Source: Chryseobacterium gleum
GTDB taxonomy: Bacteria; Bacteroidota; Bacteroidia; Flavobacteriales_D; Crocinitomicaceae
Assembly (NCBI GenBank): GCA_945882095.1
Contig: CAMCWF010000012.1
Location: 1-62,068, forward strand
Direction: 5' to 3'
Length of the DNA stretch: 62,068 nt
In this document: positions 25,609 to 35,041 of the stretch, in pieces
How the letters are laid out: every line of letters starts with the position of its first letter
Position numbering within the stretch: position 1 is the first letter of the stretch
Position numbers and translations under genes: made by a program
Notes under the pieces: model-generated
What the model was told of the DNA's origin: nothing
The model's database searches: none
What the model saw: the letters and a program-made list of their open reading frames with translations, nothing else

Positions 25609-26556
25609 TTAATTGTGTGTGACTAAACTCCTTTTTTGTGCATGTGCCAGGGCAGCTTCCATTACCCATTCGCCCTCTTTTTTCGCTTTTACACGGGCTT
25701 CAATTCGCTCTTTGTTGCAAGGACCATTTCCGCCTACTACTTGCCAAAACTCCTCCCAATCGATGTCGCCGAAATCATAGTGTCCTCGTTCTTCATTCCA
25801 TTTTAGTTTGTCGTCAGGAATGGTTAACCCAATTAATTCGGCCTGTGGAACGGTTGCATCTACGAATTGTTGACGTAGTTCATCGTTCGTGTATCGTTTG
25901 ATTCTCCATTTCATGGATTGTTCTGTGTGCTTAGAAAATTCGTCGCTAGGACCAAACATCATCAACGCTGGCCACCAAAAACGGTTCATGGCATCTTGGG
26001 CCATGTCTTTTTGCGCTTGGGTTCCGTTCATCAAAGTTGTCATGATTTCAAATCCTTGTCGCTGATGAAAAGACTCTTCCTTGCAAATTTTTACCATGGC
26101 ACGGGCGTAAGGACCATAGGAAGTCCTGCACAACGCGACTTGATTCAAAATCGCCGCTCCATCAACCAACCAACCAACCGCACCCATGTCTGCCCATGTC
26201 AGTGTTGGATAGTTAAAAATCGAAGAATATTTCACCCTACCTGCATTCAAGTCGTCAATGGTATCCTCTCGGCTTACGCCTAAGGTTTCGGTTGCGGAGT
26301 AAAGATACAAACCGTGTCCAGCCTCATCTTGTACCTTGGCAAGTAGTACCGCTTTTCTTCTAAGGTTTGGGGCTCGGGTAATCCAATTCCCCTCGGGTAG
26401 CATCCCAACGATTTCACTGTGGGCATGTTGAGAAATTTGACGAACCAACGTTTTACGGTAATTATCTGGCATCCAATCATTTGGTTCAATCCTAATGTCG
26501 GCATCAATTTTAGCTTGGAATTTTTCTTCCAATTGGGTGATTGATAAAGTATCCAT
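25609..26556 (-). CDS. paaA: Phenylacetyl-CoA epoxidase catalytic subunit PaaA
   Basis: A 315-aa di-iron oxygenase subunit that introduces one oxygen atom into the ring of phenylacetyl-CoA to give the 1,2-epoxide. The di-iron ligands are visible in two E-x-x-H motifs, [11 protein letters not shown] near residue 77 and [11 protein letters not shown] near 160; [13 protein letters not shown] and the following arginine-rich region are also typical. It is the first gene of paaABCD. A TATATTTG -7 element lies 22 nt before the ATG, in a 143-bp divergent promoter region shared with the paaE-type genes on the other strand. Confidence 0.96.
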   Translation of the reverse strand: MDTLSITQLEEKFQAKIDADIRIEPNDWMPDNYRKTLVRQISQHAHSEIVGMLPEGNWITRAPNLRRKAVLLAKVQDEAGHGLYLYSATETLGVSREDTIDDLNAGRVKYSSIFNYPTLTWADMGAVGWLVDGAAILNQVALCRTSYGPYARAMVKICKEESFHQRQGFEIMTTLMNGTQAQKDMAQDAMNRFWWPALMMFGPSDEFSKHTEQSMKWRIKRYTNDELRQQFVDATVPQAELIGLTIPDDKLKWNEERGHYDFGDIDWEEFWQVVGGNGPCNKERIEARVKAKKEGEWVMEAALAHAQKRSLVTHN

Positions 26557-26578
26557 AACAGAAATTTATTTTGTTAGA

Positions 26579-26586
26579 CAAATATA
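26579..26586 (-). promoter_or_regulatory. -7 element TATATTTG of paaABCD
   Basis: Exact TAnnTTTG on the minus strand, 22 nt before the paaA ATG, with TTGGATG a little upstream as a possible -33 part at a shorter than usual spacing. Confidence 0.45.
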
Positions 26587-26673
26587 CATAATTCACATCC
26601 AAGGAAAATAACACATCTTCTTTGAAACACGAATGAATTTCTATTTTTAAACAACACTTCAATTGGATTTGTT

Positions 26674-26681
26674 TAATTTTG
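26674..26681 (+). promoter_or_regulatory. -7 element TAATTTTG of the first paaE-type gene
   Basis: Exact TAnnTTTG, 18 nt before the ATG at 26700. With the element at 26579-26586 it makes the region a back-to-back promoter for the whole epoxidase locus. Confidence 0.45.
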
Positions 26682-26699
26682 CCTTCATTCGTAAATCCA

Positions 26700-27767
26700 A
26701 TGTCGCTAAAATTTCATACCCTTCGCATCGCATCCGTCCAACCCTTGACAGCGGATTCATCAAAAATCACGTTTCAGGTTCCTGATTCCCTGAAGGGAGA
26801 TTATCGTTTTTTGTCTGGACAATACATCACCTTAAAGGCCAATATTGACGGTGTAGAAGTACGTCGTTCGTATTCTTTATGCTCTTCCCCTTTTGAGGAT
26901 GAGTGGAGCGTAGGAATCAAAAGGGTTTCCAATGGTGTTTTTTCGAATTATGCCCTAGATCATTTGGCTGCTGGCGATGAAATCGAAGCCATGACCCCTG
27001 CGGGAACGTTTCTTTATGAAAGCAACCCAACACAGAAAAAAACAATTGTTTTATACGCTGCGGGAAGTGGAATTACCCCTGTGCTTTCAATCGCAAAAAC
27101 TGTTTTGAGAGATGAGCCAAATTCAGAAGTTTGCTTGTTTTTTGGCAACAAAGGATTTTCAAGTGTCATGTTCAGTGAGGCATTGGAGTCTTTGAAAAAC
27201 AAATACATTTCAAGGTTTAGGCTTTACCATATTTTTAGCCAGGAAAGCCAAGGAATTCCGGTTCAAAAAGGAAGAATGGATGCGGAAAAACTGGAAGCAT
27301 TGCACAAGCATTTCTTGCGCAATGACAAAGTTGATGATGTATATGTTTGTGGGCCAGAGGCCATGATTCATGCCGTGAGGAATTTTTATTTATCCAAAGG
27401 ACTTAAAGCCGAACAGATTCATTTCGAATTGTTCCATGCGAATGCCAAAGCATCTGAAAACACAAAGGTTAAAATTGAACCGCAAAGCAGTTGTGAAATT
27501 GATTTGATCATCGACGATGACAGAATTTCATTTACCATGACCCCAGAAGACGATAGCATTTTGAGCGCAGCTCAGCGTGCAGGCGCCGATGTACCTTACG
27601 CATGTTTGGGAGGGGTGTGTTGTACCTGTAAAGCAAAAATATTATCAGGTGAAGCGGAGATGAAAGTAAATTATTCCCTAGAAAAAGATGAAATAACTGC
27701 AGGATATATTTTAACTTGCCAAGCGGTTCCAACCTCAGAAAAAATAGTAGTATCATTTGACGATTAA
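26700..27767 (+). CDS. paaE: Phenylacetyl-CoA epoxidase reductase PaaE
   Basis: A 355-aa flavin/iron-sulfur reductase that passes electrons from NADPH to the PaaABC oxygenase. Order of domains: FAD binding (RRSYSLCSSP near residue 60), NAD(P) binding (YAAGSGITPVLSIAK, and VYVCGPEAMI later), and a C-terminal plant-type ferredoxin with CLGGVCCTCKAK and a last cysteine in ILTCQAVP. The ATG at 26700 is used; a TTG seven codons earlier overlaps the -7 element. It is divergent from paaABCD and followed after two bases by a second reductase of the same design. Being adjacent to the promoter, this copy is the likelier PaaE. Confidence 0.92.
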   Translation: MSLKFHTLRIASVQPLTADSSKITFQVPDSLKGDYRFLSGQYITLKANIDGVEVRRSYSLCSSPFEDEWSVGIKRVSNGVFSNYALDHLAAGDEIEAMTPAGTFLYESNPTQKKTIVLYAAGSGITPVLSIAKTVLRDEPNSEVCLFFGNKGFSSVMFSEALESLKNKYISRFRLYHIFSQESQGIPVQKGRMDAEKLEALHKHFLRNDKVDDVYVCGPEAMIHAVRNFYLSKGLKAEQIHFELFHANAKASENTKVKIEPQSSCEIDLIIDDDRISFTMTPEDDSILSAAQRAGADVPYACLGGVCCTCKAKILSGEAEMKVNYSLEKDEITAGYILTCQAVPTSEKIVVSFDD

Positions 27768-27769
27768 TT

Positions 27770-28813
27770 ATGGGCTTACTCTCCTTTTTAAATAGCAAAA
27801 AACATAGTCCTTGGCACACCCTAGAGGTCTCCGAAAAAGAACATGTTTCCCCCACCTTCGTGATTTTAACCCTCAAGATTCCTTCAGAGTTTTCATCAAA
27901 ATTTATTTTCGAACCCGGTCAATACCTAACGATTTCAAATGATTTTGGAGGGAAAGAAATCCGCCGTTCTTACTCCATTTGCAGCACAGATGACCAACAG
28001 CTTCAAATTGGCGTGCGTCGTATTGACGGTGGCATTATGTCGACCTATTTACACGATACTTTAATCATAGGTACCAAAGTGAAGGTGCACATCCCAGAAG
28101 GGAATTTCACCGTTAAATCGGCTCAAAAAATTTGTGTTTTTGCGGCTGGTAGCGGCATAACACCCATTGCGTCCATGGTTGGAAAATATGGTAGCACCAA
28201 AGAATTCAAGGTTTTTTATAATGTAAAAACAGAAGAAGAAATCTTGTTTAAAGAGCTGTTGGATACTGTACAATCCACCTATTACCTAAGCCAACAGACC
28301 CAAAGCCCTTACCAGGCGGGAAGACTGGATTACGACGCTTTAATTGAAGCTTTGAAAAATGACCTGAGTTTGCTTCAATGTGATTCATTTTTAATTTGTG
28401 GACCGAATGAATTTATGGAGAAAATTGAAAATGGGTTGAACTTCTTTGGTGTTCCCGAACACAAAATTCTTCAAGAACATTTCATCCCCCCGGTAAAAGA
28501 AGTTTCACTCGACAATCCTATACAATATGAGGGTATTGCGAAATTAGAGGTGATCATGGATGGTGAAACACATCAACTTGAAATGCAAACAGGCAAGCAA
28601 ACGATATTGGAGGCATTGGAAAAGGCAAAGTTAGACCCTCCGTATTCTTGCCGAGGGGGCGTATGCAGCTCGTGTAAAGCAAAGGTTACGTCAGGATCTG
28701 CCACCATGCGACAAAACTTTAACCTAACGCAGAATGAAATCGCGAAAGGCTACATTCTCACCTGTCAAGCCGACCCAACCTCAGCGAACTTAACCTTGAG
28801 TTTTGATGAATAA
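27770..28813 (+). CDS. Second PaaE-type ferredoxin-NAD(P)+ reductase (paralogue)
   Basis: A 347-aa protein with the same three parts as the preceding gene: FAD motif RRSYSICSTD, pyridine-nucleotide motif FAAGSGITPIASM with FLICGPNEFM, and a C-terminal 2Fe-2S domain with CRGGVCSSCKAK and ILTCQADP. It differs from its neighbour along most of its length and has a shorter nucleotide-binding lobe, so the duplication is old. It could be an alternative electron donor for the epoxidase or serve another oxygenase. It begins two bases behind paaE and overlaps the following SDR gene by eight bases, so all three are probably co-transcribed. Confidence 0.88.
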   Translation: MGLLSFLNSKKHSPWHTLEVSEKEHVSPTFVILTLKIPSEFSSKFIFEPGQYLTISNDFGGKEIRRSYSICSTDDQQLQIGVRRIDGGIMSTYLHDTLIIGTKVKVHIPEGNFTVKSAQKICVFAAGSGITPIASMVGKYGSTKEFKVFYNVKTEEEILFKELLDTVQSTYYLSQQTQSPYQAGRLDYDALIEALKNDLSLLQCDSFLICGPNEFMEKIENGLNFFGVPEHKILQEHFIPPVKEVSLDNPIQYEGIAKLEVIMDGETHQLEMQTGKQTILEALEKAKLDPPYSCRGGVCSSCKAKVTSGSATMRQNFNLTQNEIAKGYILTCQADPTSANLTLSFDE

Positions 28814-29492
28814 GAACATTGTCGTGAATGGGGCCTCGAGAGGCATTGGTAAGGAAATCGCATTGCAGCTCGCTCAAAACCCATTGTACAATGTCTATGC
28901 CCTGGGAAGGAATGTTGACGCCATGCATGCTGCCTTTTCTGCGTATCCAAATGTTAAAGTACTGCCTTTTGACTTGGAAATGGAAATGGAGGGTCAAATG
29001 GGCATTCTGTCGGAATTACAGGAAATCCATGTATTGATAAACAATGCGGGATTATTGATAAAAAACACTTTTTCTTCCCTAACCCAAAAGGATTTCGAAA
29101 GGTCAATGCGTGTGAATTTTTTTGCACAGGTAGCCTTAATTCAGAGGTTGTTACCCACAATTGTCAAAGGAAAAGGCCATGTGGTAAACATCAGCAGCAT
29201 GGGTGCATTTCAAGGATCCATGAAATTCCCTGAGCTTACTGCTTATGCCAGTTCAAAAGCAGCCATTGCAAACTTTACAGAGGTTTTTGCCGAGGAATAC
29301 AAGGACCAGGAAATTTGGATGAATTGCCTTTGTTTAGGTGCCGTTCAAACAGAAATGTTGGAAGAAGCCTTTCCTGGCTACCAAGCGCCTATCGATGCCA
29401 AGGGGATGGCGGCATTTATTGTAGATTTCGCGTTGAATCGATTTCCGTTCTTCAACGGGAAAATAATTCCTGTTTCAACCAGCACTCCATAG
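28806..29492 (+). CDS. Short-chain dehydrogenase/reductase
   Basis: A 228-aa SDR with the cofactor loop NGASRGIGKE (8-17), NNAG in LINNAGLL, and the catalytic serine and Tyr/Lys of ISSMGAFQ and YASSKAA. It should reduce or oxidise a small carbonyl or alcohol with NAD(P)H in the cytosol. The ATG at 28806 is used; it overlaps the end of the second reductase gene by eight bases. Its place at the end of the paaE pair suggests a link with aromatic-acid breakdown, but SDR substrates cannot be read from sequence and none is claimed. Confidence 0.88.
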   Translation: MNKNIVVNGASRGIGKEIALQLAQNPLYNVYALGRNVDAMHAAFSAYPNVKVLPFDLEMEMEGQMGILSELQEIHVLINNAGLLIKNTFSSLTQKDFERSMRVNFFAQVALIQRLLPTIVKGKGHVVNISSMGAFQGSMKFPELTAYASSKAAIANFTEVFAEEYKDQEIWMNCLCLGAVQTEMLEEAFPGYQAPIDAKGMAAFIVDFALNRFPFFNGKIIPVSTSTP

Positions 29493-29512
29493 CAAGTCTT
29501 TTATTGCAACTT

Positions 29513-29520
29513 TATTTTTG
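29513..29520 (+). promoter_or_regulatory. -7 element TATTTTTG before the PorP/SprF-like gene
   Basis: Exact TAnnTTTG, 15 nt before the ATG at 29536. It overlaps an in-frame TTG at 29518, which argues for the ATG as the true start. Confidence 0.45.
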
Positions 29521-29535
29521 GTAAATTTACCCAAC

Positions 29536-30540
29536 ATGCAAAGAACATTTTGTTTTTGGGGGGTTTGTTTGTTTTTGAATGGCTTTGCGCTCTTTGGGCA
29601 AGACATCCATTGGTCGCAATTCAACGACAATCCTATTTTTCAAAATCCAGCAAACACAGGGGATTTTATCGGAGACACGCGCTTTATAGGCAATTTCAGA
29701 GACCAATGGAGAAGTGTTACCCTTCCCTACCAAACCTTTTCCTTTTCCATTGATCGAAAAACAAAGTCGTTTAATTATGGAATACTGGCGTTTCACGACC
29801 AAGCGGGCGATGGTAAATTTCGCACCCTGGAACTGCAAGCAAATCTTTCAAAATCATTTAAAATTACTTCTGATTCAATGCATTCAATCACTGCTGGACT
29901 AAACCTAGGCTTGAACCACAGACAGCTGAATACAGATGCCTTTTACTTTGACTCTCAATACAATGGATACATCTTCAATCCACTTTTACCCACCAATGAG
30001 AATTTTCAAACAGACCGTAAAACGAATCTAAACGTAGGCCTTGGCACCTTGTACACCTATCATGTTTCACCAAGAAACCATTTGAAAGTTGGCTTGAGTG
30101 CTTTTAACCTAAACCAACCTAACCAAGGGTTTTATCAATCGGTTGTAAAAAGAGACGTACGTTGGGTTGCACAGGTAAAGTATTGTCAACCCATTGCGGA
30201 CAGGTGGGATGTTTTGCCTTCGATACAGTATTCAAAACAAGGGGTTTACGACGAATTAATGGTGGGTTCCTCTGTACGCTATTACCTTCCAGGGAGTGAC
30301 CGAAATTATGTGTACAAAGCCCTTTTGGCTGGTGTTTGGATTCGTGGAAAAGATGCCGACATTCTATCCGTTGGATGCGAGTACCAAGATTGGTTTGTCG
30401 GATTAAGTTATGACATTAACATTTCCAAATTGGTTCCAGCGAGCCAAGCCCGAGGGGGATTCGAAATTGCTGTACGCTACATCTTATTTCGCTTCAATCC
30501 CAAAAGAATTGACCACCGTGTATGCCCAGATTTTATTTAA
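29536..30540 (+). CDS. PorP/SprF-family outer-membrane protein of type IX secretion
   Basis: A 334-aa protein with a signal peptide (FLNGFALFGQ) and the family opening IHWSQFNDNPIFQNPANTG, followed by a barrel-like series of strands: FRDQWRSVTLPYQTFSFSID, GLNLGLNHRQLN, YYLPGSDRNYVYKA. PorP is an outer-membrane part of the T9SS; SprF homologues help particular surface adhesins across. The protein ends with a strand (VRYILFRF) and a short basic tail. It overlaps the next gene, a PorE-like protein, by 19 bases, so the two are probably translated together. Which cargo they serve is unknown. Confidence 0.9.
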   Translation: MQRTFCFWGVCLFLNGFALFGQDIHWSQFNDNPIFQNPANTGDFIGDTRFIGNFRDQWRSVTLPYQTFSFSIDRKTKSFNYGILAFHDQAGDGKFRTLELQANLSKSFKITSDSMHSITAGLNLGLNHRQLNTDAFYFDSQYNGYIFNPLLPTNENFQTDRKTNLNVGLGTLYTYHVSPRNHLKVGLSAFNLNQPNQGFYQSVVKRDVRWVAQVKYCQPIADRWDVLPSIQYSKQGVYDELMVGSSVRYYLPGSDRNYVYKALLAGVWIRGKDADILSVGCEYQDWFVGLSYDINISKLVPASQARGGFEIAVRYILFRFNPKRIDHRVCPDFI

Positions 30541-32717
30541 CCTTTCTATTGTGCTGGCTTCCCTTTTTTGCTTTTAACCAAGTAAAACTAAAGGACCTAA
30601 TCCAGTTTGGCGACGAACAGTTTTCGAAAGGAGATTATTATTATGCGGGCAAAATATACCATCAAGCATTAACCCTTGATTCCACTTCAACCCAACTTCA
30701 TTGGAAGCAAGCAGAAACACAAAGGGCCTATAAAAACTATACGGACGCTGCAAAATGGTATGCAAAAGTCTATGCCGAAGATCCTGACAAGGTGTATCCA
30801 AATGCCTTAATTTACTATGCCCTCATGGTGAAACAATCTGGGAACTATACCCAAGCACTCACCCTGTTCAAAAAAGCTTACAAAGAATCGGCCCAATTCC
30901 CAGATGAATATGCATACAAAAAGGCTAAACAGGAAATAAAATCGACAGAATTCGCTCTTAAATCTAAACCAGACACAAGTGTCTCCATTCAAGCAATGCC
31001 TGAAGGCATCAATTCTTTCGATGCAGAATTCGGACATACCTACAAGAATGGGGTCTTTTACTTTTCATCCTTAAAAGCAGACTCCATCAATAACGCTGAA
31101 GAAGTTTATACAAAATACTATCGCACGCGAAATTATACATCATCTAAAGACAGCAATGGGTTTACAAATCCTAAGCAATGGGAGGCATTGTCGACGTTCG
31201 AACGAAGTACTGGAAACGGAAGTTTTGATGAAAAAGGATGGTATTATTACAGCATTTGCAACGACAAGGGATACAATTACAATTGTAAAATCGCGAAATT
31301 CAAATCAGAGAATGGGGTCAACCTAATCGACACCCTTTCAGAAGTAATCAATGCGCCTAATTCCAACAATACAAACCCGGTAATGGTTAAGTTAAAAAAT
31401 GGGAAATCCTATTTGTTTTTTTCCTCAGATCGTGAGGGGGGACAAGGAGGAATGGACATATGGTACGCGCAGCTAAAATCAAATGGCACCTATGAACGTC
31501 CCAAAAACATTTCAGCGATTAATTCGATGGAAAACGAAATCACGCCTTGGTTTGATGTAGATTCCAGTAAATTGTATTTTTCCTCTAATTGGCATTTTGG
31601 ATTTGGGGGTTATGATGTGTTCTCCTCTCGTGTGCTTGACAAATTTCAATTTTCCAAACCCACTAACCTTGGAATTCCCATCAACAATCCAGCAAATGAC
31701 TTGTATTTTTTCCGTCAAACGGACAGTATATTTGTCTCTTCCAACCGTTTGGGAAGTTTATCAAAGAAAAACCCTACCTGTTGCAGCGATATCTTTTATG
31801 CGGTCATTCCGCCTCCCCCCCCTTCCAACGTAATCCCTCCTGACAGCACCCAAATTGATTCTGTAAGAATTACCTTTCCGGTAACCCTCTACTTTAGAAA
31901 TGATTACCCCAATCCAAAATCGTATGCGAAAAAAAGCAATGTGCCTTATGATTTGTTGTATGCGGATTACTTCAACGCGAGAAAAGGGTACTTGGACAGT
32001 GTTGTAAACAAGGATGCGTTGTCTGTTTTTTTCACAGGGAAAGTAGATTTTGGGTATGAAATCTTGTTGAAACTTTACGATTCTGTGGCCCATGAAATCG
32101 AACGTGGAAATTCCATTCTCCTTTTTGCGCGGGGATATGCCAGCCCATTGAACGTTACGCAATACAACGTAAACCTAACCCAAAGAAGAATTTCCTCCAT
32201 TGAGCGTTATTTTTTAGAATTTCAAAACAACCGACTGAAATTACTACTTTCAAAAAACCCTTCGGTCTCGTTTGAAATTGTAGAAGTTCCCTTGGGTGAG
32301 TATGCGGCAAACCAATCCACGTCAGACAATTTGAAAGACAAAGCGGCTTCGGTTTATTCTTTAGAAGCGTGTATTGAACGAAAAGTGGAAATTCTGTACT
32401 TGGCGCGAACGGTCATGGATCAACAACAAACCTTATCGGCCTACCCGTTGGTGCAAAGTGAAGAAATCAAAGAAGGTCAAAATGTACACAAGAAAATCAC
32501 TTTAAGTCATACCGCAACGGAAATCAGCATAGAGCAAATCACTTTTAGCCAAGAAGGGTTGAGTTACAAATTGAAAAAAATCGCCCCCAATGAAACAGAA
32601 TTGGACATGGAATTCATTCCAGAATTCTCAGGGAAACATGCCAGTTGCTACGCGGACATTTACTTTACCGACATCGAAAATCCTGTTCGGGTGTATTTTA
32701 CCTTCCTTAAAAAATAA
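30522..32717 (+). CDS. PorE-like protein: TPR, WD40-like (PD40) propeller and OmpA-like domain
   Basis: The 731-aa product has a signal peptide (FLLCWLPFFAFNQ), TPR-like helices up to about residue 140 (GDYYYAGKIYHQALTLD), a PD40/WD40-like propeller to about 430 (SSLKADSINNAEE, YLFFSSDREGGQGGMDIWYA, LYFSSNWHFGFGGYDVFSS) and an OmpA-like part further on (ILLFARGYASPLN, then LTQRRISSIERYF). This order matches PorE-type proteins, which connect the T9SS to peptidoglycan. The peptidoglycan-binding part is longer and less canonical than usual. It lies directly behind a PorP/SprF-like gene with a 19-base overlap, the usual partner in Bacteroidota. Confidence 0.82.
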   Translation: MPRFYLTFLLCWLPFFAFNQVKLKDLIQFGDEQFSKGDYYYAGKIYHQALTLDSTSTQLHWKQAETQRAYKNYTDAAKWYAKVYAEDPDKVYPNALIYYALMVKQSGNYTQALTLFKKAYKESAQFPDEYAYKKAKQEIKSTEFALKSKPDTSVSIQAMPEGINSFDAEFGHTYKNGVFYFSSLKADSINNAEEVYTKYYRTRNYTSSKDSNGFTNPKQWEALSTFERSTGNGSFDEKGWYYYSICNDKGYNYNCKIAKFKSENGVNLIDTLSEVINAPNSNNTNPVMVKLKNGKSYLFFSSDREGGQGGMDIWYAQLKSNGTYERPKNISAINSMENEITPWFDVDSSKLYFSSNWHFGFGGYDVFSSRVLDKFQFSKPTNLGIPINNPANDLYFFRQTDSIFVSSNRLGSLSKKNPTCCSDIFYAVIPPPPPSNVIPPDSTQIDSVRITFPVTLYFRNDYPNPKSYAKKSNVPYDLLYADYFNARKGYLDSVVNKDALSVFFTGKVDFGYEILLKLYDSVAHEIERGNSILLFARGYASPLNVTQYNVNLTQRRISSIERYFLEFQNNRLKLLLSKNPSVSFEIVEVPLGEYAANQSTSDNLKDKAASVYSLEACIERKVEILYLARTVMDQQQTLSAYPLVQSEEIKEGQNVHKKITLSHTATEISIEQITFSQEGLSYKLKKIAPNETELDMEFIPEFSGKHASCYADIYFTDIENPVRVYFTFLKK

Positions 32718-32798
32718 AGGTCAATGCTTTCATTGGCGGCTCAATGCTTCAGCCATCCGTTGAAATCAGCGCAAACATAGATTAAACGCAGAAAAAGC

Positions 32799-32806
32799 TA
32801 TCTTTG
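32799..32806 (+). promoter_or_regulatory. -7 element TATCTTTG before the acyltransferase-like gene
   Basis: Exact TAnnTTTG, 24 nt before the TTG at 32831. It covers the earlier in-frame TTG at 32804, which therefore cannot be in the message if this promoter is used. Confidence 0.45.
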
Positions 32807-32830
32807 CCCTCGAAAACACAGAAGTTAAGA

Positions 32831-34024
32831 TTGGCAACAGAAAAGAAGCGATTAAAATTCATAGACATGGCGAGGAGTCTGGCCATTCTTTTAATGCTTG
32901 AAGGTCATTTTACCGGCGCAGCATTGGCAAACCAATACCGTGACCATTCCAACCTCATTTTCGAAATATGGTATTTCATTCATGGATTAACTTCTCCCTT
33001 ATTTTTTACGGTGACGGGATTGGTATTTGTGTATTTACTCACCGCAGCAAAATCTCCCACCGTTCGGTTTTGGCAAAACGACCGCGTAAAAAAAGGATTT
33101 AAAAGGGTTTGGGACCTAATCTTTTGGGGATATTTTATTCAAATCAATTTAATCGGAATGGTAAAGGCCCTATACTATCGAATACCTTTGAAAACAGATT
33201 GGTTATCGGCCTTTCACGTACTTCAATCGATTGGGGTAGGCATATTATTTCTTATGATGACGTATGGCTTGTTTTCACTGATCAGAAAAGGAAAAATCCA
33301 TTTTTATTTCTTGGCAATGGCGCTGGTCATTTTAGGCTTTTACATTAAAATGGCTTCCTACATTCAATGGGATGAAATTGCCAATCCAAACCATCCAAAC
33401 TACTGGCCAATGCATTTCCCAAGGTTTATACAAAACCTCTTTTATGGTCCTTTTTCCGATTTTAGCTTTTTACGATATGGGTCCTACGTGTTGTTAGGAG
33501 GCACTGTGGGGAGCATCATCCGTGTCTATGAATCCAAAACGAGAGAATGGTGGTTTGCACTGATCTTTATCGGCGTTGGCCTTGCTTTAACCTTTTTGAT
33601 TCCCTTTCTTTTTGGCGTAATGGACAGCGCCTTGGTTACCCTGAAAATTTTCAAGTTTAAGTTTCTCTATTTAGGCCAAAATACGCTTGCAAGGTTTGGT
33701 CAAGTGCTCGTTATGTTAGGTATTTTAATGCTCATTGATGCTCGATTTAATGTCAAGGCCAAGCTTTTCTTGAAATTAGGACAAAATACCTTTCCGATCT
33801 ATGTGGTGCATGTAATTTTCTTGTATGGAGGGATTTTTGGCGTTGGATTGAAAACATATTTTGCCGACGCCCATGGCAATCCAATGCTCAACCCCTATGC
33901 TGCAATTGCCGTTTCTTTAAGTGCCATAGGATTTTTTACGCTTATGGTCTATTACATGGATCCGTTGGCAAAACTTTACGAACGGACACTGGGCAGAATT
34001 CGGATTTTTGGGAAACGCAAATAA
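32831..34024 (+). CDS. Multi-span membrane protein, acyltransferase/HGSNAT-like
   Basis: About 397 residues with eight to ten predicted membrane segments. The start reads KKRLKFIDMARSLAILLMLE, followed by GHF, the usual opening of heparan-alpha-glucosaminide acetyltransferase-like and related acyltransferase proteins, in which the histidine after the first helix is important. Later parts include FFTVTGLVFVYLLTA and FLKLGQNTFPIYVVHV. The function would be acyl transfer to a sugar or lipid at the inner membrane; the substrate is unknown. Start: no ATG precedes the conserved opening, so the TTG at 32831 is chosen because the upstream TTG lies in the -7 element. The gene ends directly against the convergent SGNH-like gene. 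Confidence 0.8.
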   Translation: MATEKKRLKFIDMARSLAILLMLEGHFTGAALANQYRDHSNLIFEIWYFIHGLTSPLFFTVTGLVFVYLLTAAKSPTVRFWQNDRVKKGFKRVWDLIFWGYFIQINLIGMVKALYYRIPLKTDWLSAFHVLQSIGVGILFLMMTYGLFSLIRKGKIHFYFLAMALVILGFYIKMASYIQWDEIANPNHPNYWPMHFPRFIQNLFYGPFSDFSFLRYGSYVLLGGTVGSIIRVYESKTREWWFALIFIGVGLALTFLIPFLFGVMDSALVTLKIFKFKFLYLGQNTLARFGQVLVMLGILMLIDARFNVKAKLFLKLGQNTFPIYVVHVIFLYGGIFGVGLKTYFADAHGNPMLNPYAAIAVSLSAIGFFTLMVYYMDPLAKLYERTLGRIRIFGKRK

Positions 34025-35014
34025 CTATTTTACAATCACTTCCTTCACGTAGGATTGTTCTTCACCACAACTTCTTTTGATGGTGAATTTGATTTTATAC
34101 TTCCCCGGAGCTGTAAGGTTAAAAACAAGTTTACTACCATTCGAGACAATTCCTGAGGAAGTCTCCCAACTGTAGCCCTTAGCATCTGGATAATTAGCTG
34201 AACAAGTCACTTGTGTAATGGAGTTTCCCCCGTTTAACACTTGCTTGAAAGATTTTACACTAAAAGTGTTTTCATGAAGGCTAAACTTCTGAAGGTTCCT
34301 TAAAACAAAGTTGGATACGGTCTCTTGGATTCTATTCGCATCCTCGAAGGCTATGGTTTTTGTGAGTGCGCCAATGCACGACTCCTTAAAAATCGCCGAA
34401 TAAAATGTACATGCTGCCAGATATGACCCTTCTTTGCTTGGATGCATAGCATCTTCGGCATACAAATTCATATTCGGATATTTTGCCCGTACCATTTGAA
34501 AAACATGTCCAACCGGAACAAGGGGTATCCCATATTTTTTACCAATGAAAGCATATCCTTTTTGGATTTTTAGCGACATTTTGTCAAAGGTATTGATGTC
34601 TTCTGACTCAGCAAATCCATTCTTATAGCCCCAGGTGACATAAAACAACAAGTTTGCACAGGGTTGGTGTTCTTTTACACTGTCGATGATTGCTGACAAA
34701 TAAGGAACCGTTGCGGTATCAATGTGAGAATTACTGACGGCAAACTCTCTTGAATAACCTTGAAGAATTACATAGTCCCATTGGCGTTTTTTGATTGCTT
34801 TATACAGTTCGACACGTTCACTATGCACGGCAAAAGAAGATCCAGATTGTGTATTCCATTCCACATGAATTTTTTTATTCTTGCTTTCGGCAATTTTATT
34901 AAAAATTGCTGGCATCTCATGCATGTGTGTAAAGGAATTTCCTATGAACAAAACATTCAAGGAATCAGCTGCTTCTGCTTGATTACATAGAAATAAGAAC
35001 GGTAGTATTTTCAT
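34025..35014 (-). CDS. SGNH/GDSL-type hydrolase (DUF4886-like), exported
   Basis: A 329-aa protein with a short signal peptide (MKILPFLFLCNQAEAA) and an SGNH hydrolase fold: the nucleophile block VLFIGNSFTHMHEM, a block with ILQGYSREF, and the His block DAMHPSKEGSYLAA. The C-terminal 80 residues form an Ig/PKD-like domain with a cysteine pair (VTCSANYPDAKGYSWETSSG, and SCGEEQSY). The family removes acetyl or other ester groups from carbohydrates. The ATG at 35014 is used; the earlier GTG at 35029 adds five residues that would weaken the signal. No sugar-degradation cluster is next to it. Confidence 0.83.
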   Translation of the reverse strand: MKILPFLFLCNQAEAADSLNVLFIGNSFTHMHEMPAIFNKIAESKNKKIHVEWNTQSGSSFAVHSERVELYKAIKKRQWDYVILQGYSREFAVSNSHIDTATVPYLSAIIDSVKEHQPCANLLFYVTWGYKNGFAESEDINTFDKMSLKIQKGYAFIGKKYGIPLVPVGHVFQMVRAKYPNMNLYAEDAMHPSKEGSYLAACTFYSAIFKESCIGALTKTIAFEDANRIQETVSNFVLRNLQKFSLHENTFSVKSFKQVLNGGNSITQVTCSANYPDAKGYSWETSSGIVSNGSKLVFNLTAPGKYKIKFTIKRSCGEEQSYVKEVIVK

Positions 35015-35041
35015 TAATTTACTTCGCACGAAATCAATTCA

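Noticed and set aside
32721-32760. Terminator behind the PorE-like gene
   Set aside because: The CAATG/CATTG hairpin is only five base pairs and lacks a T-run.
32804-32830. TTG at 32804 as start of the acyltransferase-like gene
   Set aside because: It overlaps an exact -7 element, so it would lie upstream of the transcript start.
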